This document shows positions 22,661 through 33,664 of a stretch of 59,337 nt of DNA, piece by piece. The DNA is from Candolleomyces eurysporus (Eukaryota; Basidiomycota; Agaricomycetes; Agaricales; Psathyrellaceae), in contig JANBPK010001496.1 in assembly GCA_027579435.1 (NCBI GenBank), positions 1 to 59,337 on the forward strand, in the 5' to 3' direction. Position numbers and translations under genes: made by a program. Position 1 is the stretch's first letter. Each line of letters begins with the position of its first letter. The notes under the pieces were generated by a model. It worked only from the letters and a program-made list of their open reading frames with translations, was not told where the DNA came from and ran no database searches.

Positions 22661-22789
22661 TCCGCCTTTGGGAAAGCCTTCATTCGGACGACCTTTGTCT
22701 GCTTCAAGATTGCACTGTCAAATGAATATCCAAAGATATCCCATAATTCGCCCTGGACTACTAGCCCACGAAGAGACGCTGGAACTTTG

Positions 22790-23060
22790 CGTTATCCTCT
22801 GCCGCTATCTGTCTATCAAGATCATCTGAACGTGCCTGTTGGATCTGTGCGCGCCCATATCTTCTCTAATTTCCTTCAGGGAGCTGATAATGGCGATTCT
22901 AACGCTCCAATACTGAAGGAAGGTGGAGTATTCAGCAAGGAGAGGCGATAGATGGTCAAGGGTGCGAGCAAGAGGCAACTGGCTTGGCGGACGACCTGAT
23001 TGATGACGACACAGGTGGCGGTGTGATATGAGCATTATCTTATCGCACAGCGAGGGGAAC
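22790..23060. repeat. Dispersed repeat R2, copy 2
   Basis: Holds the R2 core (AGGTGGCGGTGTGATATGAG, then CATTATCTTATCGCACAG), like the segment at 10,720-10,780. A third related segment is at 23,390-23,560 (GGGTGGCGATGTGATAACTG). Confidence 0.45.
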
Positions 23061-23644
23061 AATTTGCTCTCTCTCTCTTTCCCCCTCCGCCCGAACCACT
23101 TCAGTCGTGGGCTTGGTAACCGTGAGTTTTTTCTGTCCTTTCTTTGGAACTTGGGCTTCCGGTTGAATAAATGGATGGAGGCCGACTGCCCACTTCTGAG
23201 ACCGTCGAAAACAAGCTCTGACTCGTCAAGAAAGATAACATATAATTAGCAAGGGCTGTAAACTGGAACTTCAGGCCTAATAAAGATAAAAAGCAACGGA
23301 ACAAGTCAAACTCGATGGCGACTACGAGCAAAACTGGATATCAAGCTGAATTCATCTCTAGTGCGCCTGGGATCCATGTCTCCACTGTCGGTTCGCTTTT
23401 CCAGTGCGATGGAGACAATTCCCCGCCTCTGCCCCAGGAATACCAATTCTAACATCTCCTCGTATTATATCACTGCGAGAGTTATGACAGGAATGCGGGT
23501 GGCGATGTGATAACTGCTCTACCTTACCTCAAATGGATGAGTGGCCAAGAGGACGGGGTAGAGGTCGAAGTCAGAGTCCTGATAGTATTCATTTACTTTC
23601 GACTACATAATAGTACAAGTGTAACGCGACAGAACAGACTGCAA

Positions 23645-24988
23645 CTACGTATGTTCGACTTTTTCGGATGCACATCCCGCTGAGGCTAAGTACACCTTCT
23701 CCGTGTCTCCATCATTCTCTCGTTTTTCCTGCGCGGTGTGGATAATCGATGTCTGGGTGGGTATACAGGCGCTCGCGCTAGATCTTTGCTCGACATCAGA
23801 ATTGAGGGTCGATTGAAGGAACGAGGACTCTGCAGTGCGGTGTGTGAACTGAATGGGATTAGTCAGGACGCCGTCCTCGACTTTGGGAAGTTGAGTGAAA
23901 GAGCGGCCAGTCGTGACCCGGAATATGATCATGTGTGGCGACAGCGCCTTTTGAGTAACGAGTGAGCAAATAGGATTCGTCGAGGGCCTTGATTGATTGA
24001 ACTTACGCAGAAAGAGTAGAAAAATCCCTCGAATAGATAAAAGCAGAGATAGAACCCTGCGGACTTGTTATGTAATGACTCGTTCAATTGCTGCAGTATC
24101 GCTGCAATGATGCCGAAGACAGTGAGAGGGGCAGCGGATTCAATTAGAATGGCGATCACACCAGCATAGACTTGCACATCTGCTGATGGTAGAACCTTTG
24201 CCAAGGTCCGGCGTGCACGAAGAAGGCGGATTGTAATGAAAGTTGTGACAATGATGTTGGTTGACACGGTAAGGAGGGTGGAGGCCGCTGAGTACCTCAG
24301 ATTATTATCGTGCTGAAATCCAGCTTTGAGGAAGAAAGCTATGTGTTGCGATTCCAGACGATTTGATCAGCATAAATTGTAAGTAGTTTGAGGCGGAAGC
24401 GACACAGACCTAGCGCAGATAGGGTTGTAATCATGGGAAGGATTGTAATCCACCAATATTCTATGCACACTATATAGCATCGATACACCTGTGGAAAACG
24501 ATCGGTGAGCTTTGCCAGAAAGCTGAAAATTTTGATGGTACCGCTCTTACCAACAGTGCGTCGCCAATCATAATAACCACCCCAGTAAGGCCCGAAAAGC
24601 TCAAAAAATACTTCCAGTCTTTGTAATAGCTAACGTGCATTAATTCTCGCCAATGATCCGGTGAAGTGGACTTGAAGAGCACTTGAAAGTAATTCGCCAT
24701 ATCAAGGGACGCAATCAGGGCACGTAGCACTGTTATCACGAAGCTAGCCGCTATGTATCTCCTTCGGCCCTTCCTCTGCGGTTTCTGGGTCTCCAGAAAA
24801 ACTGAGAGACCGTATATTGCCATGAAAAGGTGGATACCTGATAATTTAGGAGCATAGTGCGTATTACTTTGGTAGATTGACAGATATAGAAAGATTGACG
24901 TACCAATCTCCACCATAGTGATGGTGAGATTTGCGTAGGCAGCTCGAGCCATTACAGTGAGCAGGTGCGCTAGGCGATTATCGCTCAT
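23645..24988 (-). CDS. Family A membrane protein, copy A7
   Basis: Complete copy. The start at 24,988 gives MSDNRLAHLLTVMARAAYAN. Exon 2 holds AIYGLSVFLETQKPQRKGRR, FVITVLRALIASLDMANYFQ and GDALLV. Next is YRCYIVCIEYWWITILPMIT. The long exon carries STNIIVTTFITIRLLRARRT, LPSADVQVYAGVIAILIESA and FYLCFYLFEGFFYSFC. The last exon, MIIFRVTTGRSFTQLPKVED, ends with a polar tail (NPIQFTHRTAESSFLQSTLN) at 23,645. All exons are open. It is closest by eye to copy A1. Confidence 0.8.
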
Positions 24989-25109
24989 TGCAGTTTCTTT
25001 GAGTCTGACATGGAGTCATCTGTAGCTTCATTTGTGCCTCCTTAAATATATCAGCAACCGATTGCGCCCCCGTTCACACGGATCGTGAAATTGTGGATTC
25101 TCGAAGGCT

Positions 25110-25250
25110 GTACGACAGATGCTTTTTTAAGCGCTCCTTCCGTCTTCGCCGCACCTTTTAAGATGAAAGCAACAGACCACATCAATATTGCGTCTGTCCG
25201 GGCTATGCCAGTGAGAATATACGATGACTGAACCTTCGTTTAAGCTTTGT
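25110..25250. repeat. Dispersed repeat R1, copy 4
   Basis: Shares CTTCGCCGCACCTTTTAAGA, GAAAGCAACAGACC, ATCAATA and TGACTGAACCTTCGTTTAAG with the copy at 7,200-7,310, in the same order. It again sits just beyond the 5' end of a Family A gene. Confidence 0.5.
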
Positions 25251-25958
25251 CTTTCAATAGCAGTAGATGACGATGAGGAAGCCCGTGGACGTCGGCGCTC
25301 AGGATCTTCTTTGTATATGCCCAATAAGAGAAGGTACTCGGAACCTGCCTTTATCAATCAACAGAGCCCCTTGGGGAAATCGTTGATTTCGGCCAGAGGT
25401 TGAGACCACGGGCACTCCATGCAAGATAAGCCTCGCACCCCCNTATGCTAGACCTTGAATACATCGTCGAGGTCATCCAAGTCGATGCAGACGGTAGAGC
25501 GACGCACCCCAGTAGTGTCAATGCTTAGTTGGGTGCTAATTTTTCTTGCCGGAGGAAGACGGCCGAACAAGGACCCTTGAAACAACATCGCCGAAGCAAT
25601 GAGTCGTGACTTCTTAACCCAATAGGTGATGGCAACCAGTTATCACCAAACCTAGCACTTGTGTCCGTCAGCCGAATCCGAATTTCTAGCGATCTTGTTG
25701 CCGATTGAAAAATGCTTTCACGGTCAACTAGAGCATATTAGCATAACACACAACTGAGCCTCTGCTTCGCTATTGGCGATTCCGAGCCGTTTATGATGTT
25801 TGATTCGAACCACAACTGCTGATGTCGTTTAGTGTCGTATTATCGCTGAGCTGCTAGCATTAACAAGTCATCTCCCTCGGCTTGGTCGCCCATCCTCAGC
25901 TTGGAGAGAAGGTCCGAATTGTGAAGGGAACACACATCAGCAAGGCGGTCAGTGCGTA
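25251..25958. other. Spacer, nothing recognised
   Basis: No gene motif on either strand. An N at 25,443 follows a C run. Short strings near 25,500-25,900 are not repeated elsewhere in the window as far as I can see. Confidence 0.4.
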
Positions 25959-27289
25959 TCAGATTTTCATCAAACTCCTCTCGGCTGACTCTCTAGTACA
26001 CATTTTCGACATTTCTGTGATCCTGTCACTTCTCTTGCACGACATGAATGATCGATGATTGGGCCGATACACTGATGCTTGTATTCGGTCCTCTTTCGCA
26101 ATTACGCTCGCGATTGATCGTTGGATAGGGTTGAATGGGGGAGATTTGTTGAAGGAGAGGACAGGAGTGACGCGAACTATGATCACGCGGGGAGAGAGCG
26201 CCTTTTGTGAAGTTAGTCAACGAAATAGCATTTGTTGAAAGCCACGATTACTTGAACTGACGCAGAATGAGCAAAAGAGGCCTTCAAATAAATATCTGTA
26301 GACTATGAATCCTGGAGCCTGGGGAAGTAGGGAAGGCCGTAACGGTTGCAATATCGCTGATATGATGTCGAAGATAGTGAGTGGGACGGCAGATTCAATC
26401 AGAATGGCGGTCACCCCGGTGTCATAGTCATAGTCAGGGTCATTAACCGGACTGGGTCCAATTCCTGAACGCCGGTGTTCTGGGCCTCAAAATACAGTAC
26501 AAGCCGTGCATCCAATGATGACATGGGCTTTCCCAAAGTTCGCCTTGCACGAAGAAGACAGAATGTGATGAAACTCGTAATAACAAGGTTCGTTGGCACA
26601 GCTAGAATGGTGGAGGCGGTTGGGTGACTCATATTATGATTATCATGGTGAGCGCCCACAAAGAAGAGAACTATCTTTCGTGATGCCGAGCAATTGGATC
26701 AGCATAAGCATCTGGACACAACACAGACCTAGCGCGGACGGGAACATGATTGAGGGCAAGATTGAAACCCACCAGTATTCCTCGCAAACTATATACCGCG
26801 GATACACCTATGAAAAACGGTTGTTGGCCACGCCGGATGGCTGGAGAATATTTTAGTGCCACTCTCACTGGCAGTGCGTCCCCAATCATAGTAACGAACT
26901 CAATGCCCGCTTCGGTCACCAAATGCTTCCAATTTTCTGCATAGGCTTGCATCAGTTCTCCCCAATGACGGACTTGGATATTAAAGTATTGTGTCATGTC
27001 AAGGGACGTAGAGAATACACGAAGCACTGTCATTACAAAGCTAGCTATTAATATGCATCTCTTCTGGCCCTTTCTCTGGAACTCCGGAGTCTCCAGGAAA
27101 AAGGAAAGACCATGCATGGCCTTGAGAAGATGGACCACTGGAGCTGGTGTGAGCGTGGTGCGCGCTACTTCGCAGGACTCACAGATAGATAAGAACTGAC
27201 GCACCAATCTCCGCCATGGTAATGGTAAGATTAGCGTAGGTGGCTCGAACCATTACGGTGACCAGGTACTCTGGGCGATCGTGACTCAT
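25959..27289 (-). pseudogene. Family A membrane protein, copy A8, disrupted
   Basis: The start at 27,289 gives MSHDRPEYLVTVMVRATYAN. Exon 2 is open (AMHGLSFFLETPEFQRKGQK, SLDMTQYFNIQVRHWGELMQ) but has lost about ten residues between YFN and VRHW and reads GDALP instead of GDALL. In the long exon about 70 bp of extra sequence (26,420-26,500) separates RARRTLGKPMSSLDAR from TAILIESAVPLTIFDI and breaks the frame. The final exon has degraded to MIIVRVTPVLSFNKSPP and then lost most of the usual tail. A MITE lies 130 bp upstream of the start. It is most likely non-functional. Confidence 0.7.
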
Positions 27290-27421
27290 TGCTGCTGCCT
27301 TGACTTGACCCTGTGCGGGACACTGATCTCTTCCTCCTTGAATACATCTGCAACCAAATTGTAGCTGCTCCAAGGCGGAGCAGAAGGAAGCTCCCAGCTA
27401 TCTGCTCCAGGTAAATGTCTA

Positions 27422-27696
27422 CACTGCTGGGATCTAGTTTTTCTGCATTCGGCAAGATCGCTGCAAAACGCATCCTTAGATTAGAAAGTATTGATAGTAT
27501 TCTGCATTGGGCCGAAATGTGGTGCAAAATGCGATTATTTGCCTTTTGCAGCCTGCAATCCGCGGAATCTGGCGTTTTGTGGGCGGCAATACGCAAATAA
27601 TAGTCTTTTGCGCGTTGCAATTTTGAGAAATTAAGATTTTTTGGATCCGTTTTGCACGCATTTTGCAAACCACAGGACATTTGGATCCCAGCAGTG
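27422..27696. mobile_element. 275 bp MITE-like element, TIR CACTGCTGGGATC, CTA target duplication
   Basis: The left end reads CACTGCTGGGATC and the right end is its reverse complement (GATCCCAGCAGTG). Both ends are flanked by CTA (27,419-27,421 and 27,697-27,699), fitting a 3 bp target duplication or a TA duplication inside it. Further imperfect pairing continues inwards (GCAAAACGCATCC with GGATCCGTTTTGC). No coding capacity is recognised. The inside is rich in TTTTGC and GCAAAA strings. It lies in the presumed promoter of the disrupted copy A8. Confidence 0.75.
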
Positions 27697-27699
27697 CTA

Positions 27700-28841
27700 C
27701 ACATATTTCGATTGATGAATTGACGGAAACTTTTGATTGGTCTGCGCAACAATGTTCCTGGATGCGATGACCAAGGCTGATTTCAAACGCTATTTAACCT
27801 TGCAAGTGTCGGACGCGTCCCAGTACGCCGCCCCTGGCTTCCCCAAACTAGATTGTCTCAACAACTCGTCCTCAGAGCGGTGCAAGAATTTGGACCATAT
27901 TTACACGAGATCGAGCAGTTGTGAGGAATTCGAGATCATGGGGAAGATAACACGCCAGAGAATCCTCCTAATGAGCAAGGCTGGTCTAAATGGAATGTAA
28001 TGTGGGTCCATAATTTCAGGAAAGACGCAAGAATGGAATCCCAGTGCACGTGGCGACAAACAGAGTGACACGAGTGATCGTCACCGGTCTGAAGATTTCA
28101 ATTTCGCCAGCGCGACAGTGACTCGTGAAGATATTTAGAGTGTGCTTCTAGGGTCACAAGGGGCTGTCACAGGGAAGAGAGCAGTTACGAGCGCTGAACA
28201 AAATGTCGATATTGCGAGAATCCAGCGGAGCCTCACTTACAATGGTGCCTTGACGATGGGCCAGGATACCGTCCGGATCGGGACGACAGCAGAGAACGTA
28301 TCGGTAGCTGCACTCATGCACTCTTCTCACCGTTGACATTGACAATGTCAAGACTAACAACTAACCTCCGCCGAGATCAAATGCATACATGAAACTCTAC
28401 GGATCATGACGAGAAAGCCTTCTGTTAGGTAAATCAACTCACCTGTGGATTTGTGCTTCTCAGCGATTACCAAACAAATGGTCGATGAAGATATATGGCC
28501 GCTTTCTCCCATGTCACGGGGGCAGATGATCCAATTATCGACGCCGGCGTCCAAATGACGGGCTCTCTTAACCCTTGGAACTTTGTCCACACCCAATGAG
28601 GGTTGTCATTCGGATTGAGGGCTCCTTGTAGATGTTGAACAGTGGGTCCGATCAATTGTGCGCTGATGTGAGCTCCTTCGTCTCCTCTTCCCATAGTCCG
28701 TTTGGTGGGTGGCTCCCAGGGTAACATCGTAAACGTAACATAACACTCCCCGCAGCAATATGGAGAGCTACCAATAAATATTGCGAGGAGCCGTCGCAGA
28801 GCGCCCGTGGTGCCTCTTCGTTCCCTTCCTCCGACCTGACC
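27700..28841. other. Spacer before the DUF6533 gene, nothing recognised
   Basis: Several open frames overlap on the - strand (28,354-28,958), but they show no motif and lie antisense to the upstream region of the gene starting at 28,842. That gene's promoter should lie at the right end of this spacer. Confidence 0.4.
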
Positions 28842-30610
28842 ATGGAGATCATCTTCCTGGTGGACTCGATCACCATCGCGCGGTATCTGGAGTGGGCAAC
28901 AAAGACGGAGGTGAGTGTCCTCACACTTTATTAGATATAGCACCATACTAAACAACAATGGGGCGACGGGTCATAGGCCATCATGTGTGAGTCGGGTAGC
29001 CCGTTGAAGTGGTTTGAATGCGCTGAGCATGGGAGAATGGAATGTGTAGTAGCTTTCAATGTCGCATATGTAAGTATCAATCGGCCTGCTACGACAGAAT
29101 GCCTGACTGAGCAAACTCGCAAAGATATATTATTGTATGACGACCATCGCCGAGGAGGTATACCCCCCAAGATCTGCCTATGAATCGAATGTACCTGACC
29201 TTGCTCTCGTTCCAGGTGAACCGGATATGGTCGCACAAACAGAACGTCGGAAAGTTTCTGTTTCTAACAACACGTTATGCACCCATTGTGGCCATAATCT
29301 GTAACTTCCTCAGTCAGTGCTGACCTGGCTCGTATGCTGATCGAGGTTTCTAATTGATAGCTCATAGCCAACTTCCGCCTGTACTGGAGAATCGGAAACA
29401 AGGTATACTGGATGCTAGCTCTCCATAGGAGCTTGATTAACTCGTGCACTTTGTCCCTTAGGGCTGCATGGCGTTGGACGTGATTCATTCAGGTGTGTTC
29501 ATCGAGTGCGTTTCTTCTGTTCACATTGCCGACAATTCGCTCTTCATCAGTCATGGATCTCATCGCAGCAAGCGCCGCGGAAGGTACGTCTTGGGCCTCA
29601 ATCAAGCCAATGTCTATTGATATCTCCATACTAGCCACCCTCTTGCTTTGCCTATACGCCCTCCTCGACGCGAAGAAGGTCTGGTTCTATGTCTTCATGA
29701 TTCTTTCATTTGTGAGTCTTCAATGAATTTGCTTGAAATACCTCTCATTGTTGCGGTATTTAGGCATTCACAGTGACAATACTTATCCTTGAGGCCACAG
29801 ACATCAGCCATCAGCGAGGTGAGGACACTACTTGTGGTCTTTTGCGCGGTTACAAAGGTCAACCTGCAATGCTCAATATTCTCTGTCACCGTCATAGTTC
29901 TGTCTCACCAGTTGCTCCCTAAACATTGGCAAAGCCTCGGATACCCTTGCTACTTCGACTCATCGAGACAGTCCCCCATCATCTACGGTGTCGTCGCCTA
30001 CATCTCGTTTACACGAACGGCATGTGAGTGTCTGTCTTCTGCCGAGCAGTGAGGGTCTGGTATACTCACTATTTTGTAGTGGCTGCCCTGTTGGCGATCG
30101 CAACCTTCCTTCATCGATACCGTAGATCGGGAAGCTCAATGATCAAGGTCATAAGACGTGAAGGGGGTCTCTACTATCTGTCAACTATCCGTGAGTTAGC
30201 GTTCAGTGAGATTCTTCGTCGAATGTTAACGACTTACTCTCTACCCCAACTTTCAGTCCTCCGCCTTATCGACGCCATCATCCGGACGCCAAATATGCCG
30301 ACAATAATTGACCCAGCAGATGCTGTGACCCTCGCTATTGCAATTTACTCGTGAGCAACACCAATTCTTATCTCACCCTCTCAGACCTCAGATATACTTT
30401 CCAAGGCTTCGAGTCCTCGCAATCCCAATTCTCGCTAATCGATTACTGCTGAATATGAGGAAGATCAATGAGAACAACGCGAATACTCTTATTTCCACAA
30501 TGCTTTTTACGAAGACGCCGCACACTAGGTTCGGGTCGACCACTGACCAGATGGCCTACGAGTTTGGTGCAGATACAAGCGACCATATGTGGGCAAGAAG
30601 CTTGTCATAG
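28842..30610 (+). CDS. DUF6533-type membrane protein, copy B3
   Basis: Start at ATG 28,842 gives MEIIFLVDSITIARYLEWAT. After a long first intron the frame continues KDILLYDDHRRG, then VNRIWSHKQNVGKFLFLTTR and YAPIVAIIC, the family signature (acidic 'lyD' helix, 'W-S' motif and 'TRYaPI' helix). Later exons give LLCLYALLDAKKVWFYVFMI, the block AIATFLHRYRRSG with SMIKVIRREGGLYYLS (equivalent to the RDG block of other copies), NMPTIIDPADAVTLAIAIYS, and a last exon VLAIPILANRLLLNMRKINE with a polar tail to the stop at 30,610. It lies 174 bp ahead of a same-strand Nudix gene. Exon junctions were placed by eye and some are uncertain. Confidence 0.7.
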
Positions 30611-30784
30611 CCTACGAATAAGTGACCACTCTATTCGTCCCATTCCCTGTATTGCATGTGATCGCTCGACTCGTGATGGTCCTTGAGGCTCGGTACCGTC
30701 GGCCTGCGTGCACGAGTCAGGCTTGAGGAGAGTTCATATGCCGGGGCTCTCCCTTGCGCGCCCGAGGCTTTCCCAACCACCACC

Positions 30785-31354
30785 ATGACCGAGCTCTCTA
30801 CTCTAGTCCCGCTCCATATTCACAGCAGTGTCAAGTCATTCGACATTCCACTCGGCGCATTGCAAGCGCAACACCCTAACAAGCGCCTCGTCATTGGCGT
30901 TGCTGTAGCCAATCTAGTACGCTTGGGCGGACAGAGCGGTGGACACCATAGGGTTCTGCTCGTTCGGAGAGCGCCTAGCGAAGATGAATTCCCCAATGCC
31001 TGGGAGCTGCCAGGAGGAGGAGCTGAAGTCGACGCCGACAAGACCATCCTCGATACAGTCGTCAGGGAGACTCTCGAAGAGACGAGCTTGAGGGTTACAG
31101 CGATCACAAAACCTATTCGAGGATTCGAATACTCCACGTCGAAGGGGAGCGCGATTCAATTCAACTTTCTCGTTGAAGTGGAGGAGGCGATCGAGGTGAA
31201 GTTGAATCCGGAGGAGCATGACGAGTACGCGTGGGTTGGTTTGGAGGACCTTGAGAAGGCCTCCGGTCCATTCGGGCAAGAGTCTCGCATGGGGGTCATG
31301 AGGGATGTGGTGATTGATGCGTTCAAGAAGTTAGCCGAAGATCCATCCAATTAG
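30785..31354 (+). CDS. Nudix hydrolase, 189 aa, intronless
   Basis: Single open frame from ATG 30,785 (context CACCATGA) to TAG 31,352-31,354. The frame stays open upstream to 30,683, but the context favours 30,785. Nudix hydrolases cleave nucleoside diphosphates linked to another moiety. The box lies at about residues 75-101: WELPGGG, then RETLEETSL with R94-E95 and E98-E99, the metal-binding glutamates. Two departures stand out. The first Glu of the box is replaced (Lys or Asp in that position, with one extra residue before RE), and the final Gly of the EExG element is Ser. Since the main metal ligands remain, it may be active. Substrate is unknown and location is probably cytosolic, as no signal is seen. 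Confidence 0.85.
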   Translation: MTELSTLVPLHIHSSVKSFDIPLGALQAQHPNKRLVIGVAVANLVRLGGQSGGHHRVLLVRRAPSEDEFPNAWELPGGGAEVDADKTILDTVVRETLEETSLRVTAITKPIRGFEYSTSKGSAIQFNFLVEVEEAIEVKLNPEEHDEYAWVGLEDLEKASGPFGQESRMGVMRDVVIDAFKKLAEDPSN

Positions 31355-32305
31355 GGCGAGGAAGTGAAGGACTCAGATGGATTAGTCGGTATGGGCGCCT
31401 CGCTCATATTCTAACAAGGTTTGATAGGACGGGCGTTGGGGGTCAGTGGCTGAATGCGGTTTATTCTAGTTCTATCCGTTCTATTTCCGTCTCACCAGTA
31501 CGGGTAGACAATAAACATCGACTGCGTCACGACAATCTACGTCGGGACTCCGAGATCGATTGTTCGCTCATGGCGCTCTGCATACTAGTACATCGCACTC
31601 ACCTCCTTCCCCGAGGCTGTCAACTCTGCGAGAACAAACTCGGGTGGACGTGGGTTTGACTTAAAATCCAAATCATTGTGAAGGAGCTGAGGGAACAGAT
31701 AGATTTGAGGGACTTGAATGGGATGTAGTTATGTCATTACAAGCAAAGTTCTGGTGTGTAAATGAGCAAGTAGATCAACGCAAAGCGAGACAAATTTTAA
31801 TTAGAAGAAAAGAGCACGAGAAGACTCAGGGTGGAAGGGAACGAAGAGACTAAGGTAAGCTTCGGCGGAAAATTGACTCTACCCTAAAGCATATGTACTT
31901 GTCCATGGAGCGTGCGGAAGCTCGGACTCTCAATAATTCGGCTCAAAATCGGACGAGATACTATTCTGCGGATCTTTGAGGACAGTCCCCAAGAGAAAAT
32001 CCGTCCTCGAAGGGAAAGCAAGGGTCCTGCAAGCGTGGAGGGGTGAGGTAAGCGAACTGCACGATAGCTCATAACAGAGAAGAGTGGACGATTTTCAGAT
32101 CAGGATTGAAATACTCTATATTGCTGATCTCGTACCTAAAGTGCTTTACGACATAAGGCTTAATATCACCCTGTCAATGAAAAGTGAAGTTGACAAGATG
32201 GTTAAATTACAGTAGCCTTCACATTTGTATTTTCTACCCACTACGCACGCACAATGCTGCACCGAAAAGAAACTGGCCGGGGAACAAACTGAGTACCTAG
32301 ATCGC
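31355..32305. other. Spacer, no gene seen
   Basis: Convergent 3' flanks of the Nudix gene and of copy A9. A small - strand open frame (31,884-32,072) has no motif. No repeats noted. Confidence 0.4.
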
Positions 32306-33664
32306 CTACTTCTTCTCTACGTTCGATTCATCTAGCTTGCCTTCGGTGATCTGAGTAGCTTCTTGTGCTGTGTGGGCGGTCGTTGAGATCTGAGTTCCGT
32401 CACTGGTTGTGTCTGCTTCGAGTCGTTCAACGTCGAGTTCTGGGTTCATGCCGAGCTCACGATTGAACGAAGATGATTGGAGGAGAGACGATTCAGCGGT
32501 TTGGGCGAATTGGATGGGATTGGAAGTAAGACCGTCCTTGGCGGAGGGCAACTTGGTGAATGAGCGGCCGGTAGTGACACGGAAGATGATCATATGGGGT
32601 GAGAGGTTCTGGAGACAGGCACTTAGTGTAGAATTCGCTCAAATACTGGGAGAGTTGAGCTCACGCAGAACGACCAAAACAGGCCGAAGAATAAGTACTG
32701 GGAAACCAGTTGTCCTTCAGACGAGAACGCAGAAGAATCCAAGATCATCGTCAATGTTAATGCAGCTGCGATGATTCCGAAAACGCTCAGCGGAAGAGCA
32801 GTCTCAATTAAAATGGCTGCGGCCCCAGTATAAAGGCGCATATCCCTTGATGGGAGGAGTTTCGATAAGGTTCGATGTGCGCGAAACAAGTGAAAGGTGA
32901 TGATACTCGTGACAAGAACGTTGGTCGAAACGATCAGCAAAACGTAGGCGCTTGCGTACGCTTGCACAGCGCTAGTGCTCTGGTGGGCCGCAAGCAAGGT
33001 GAGGACTGTTGGTTTGTATGGAGTGGTTGATTAATAGAATCCGAACTCCTATCTGGGAAGCACGACCCACCTAGCGCGCATAAACTGGTGATTCCAGGTA
33101 TAATTGATATCCACCGGTAATCCACGCAGATTACGTAGCAGCGATACACCTATGGAATATCAATGCGTGATAAGCTTCGATATCGTGATGATACACGCTC
33201 ACAAGTAGCGCATCTCCTATCCAGACGAGAATTCCCAAAAGAGTGTCACTGAGCAATCGCTTCCAGTTTTGGGAGTTTTCTATTCGTAGTTCTCGCCAAT
33301 GAGAGGGTGAGGTTGACTGGAAGAGCAGCTGAAAGTAATCGGCTGTGTCAAGGGAGGCGATAAGGGTAGAAAGACACGTTATAGCAAAGCTGGCCGCTAT
33401 GTATCTCTTCCTGCCCTTTCTAAGATGCTCTGGTGTTTCGAGAAACATGGAGAGGCCATAGAATGCCATGAATACGTGGATTCCTGGTGTGGTGGACACA
33501 GATATTTAGAGTCGGTGTAAAACAGGTGGCGGTAAAGAGTAAGCTACTCTTGTCATGACATAGGTTTCAAGCGACCTACCAACTTCAACCATGGTCATTG
33601 TGTAATTTGCATACAACGCTCGAGCCTGTACGATGAGCCGGTGCTCCATACTATGGGGATCCAT
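32306..33664 (-). CDS. Family A membrane protein, copy A9
   Basis: Complete and rather diverged copy. The start at 33,664 gives MDPHSMEHRLIVQARALYAN, followed by YTMTMVEVG and a short intron. Exon 2 holds GIHVFMAFYGLSMFLETPEH, LRKGRKRYIAASFAITCLST and GDALLV. A short exon starts YRCYVICVDYRWISIIPGIT. The long exon reads IVSTNVLVTSIITFHLFRAH, RTLSKLLPSRDMRLYTGAAA and ILIETALPLSVFGII. The last exon begins MIIFRVTTGRSFTKLPSAKD and ends at 32,306 in a Thr/Glu-rich tail (DTTSDGTQISTTAHTAQEAT). It is the closest relative of the relic at 38.1 kb, which shares the QITEAKLNE-type tail. Confidence 0.8.

Noticed and set aside
27231..27752. 173-codon - strand frame at 27.2-27.8 kb
   Set aside because: It runs across the MITE and into exon 1 of copy A8 in a different frame; the peptide is an artefact of the TTTTGC/GCAAAA-rich element.
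2732..33664. Family A genes as STE3-type pheromone receptors (mating-type locus)
   Set aside because: They have several hydrophobic helices but lack the STE3 order and motifs. No short CaaX-ending pheromone precursor frame was found beside them, and the array size does not fit a mating-type locus.
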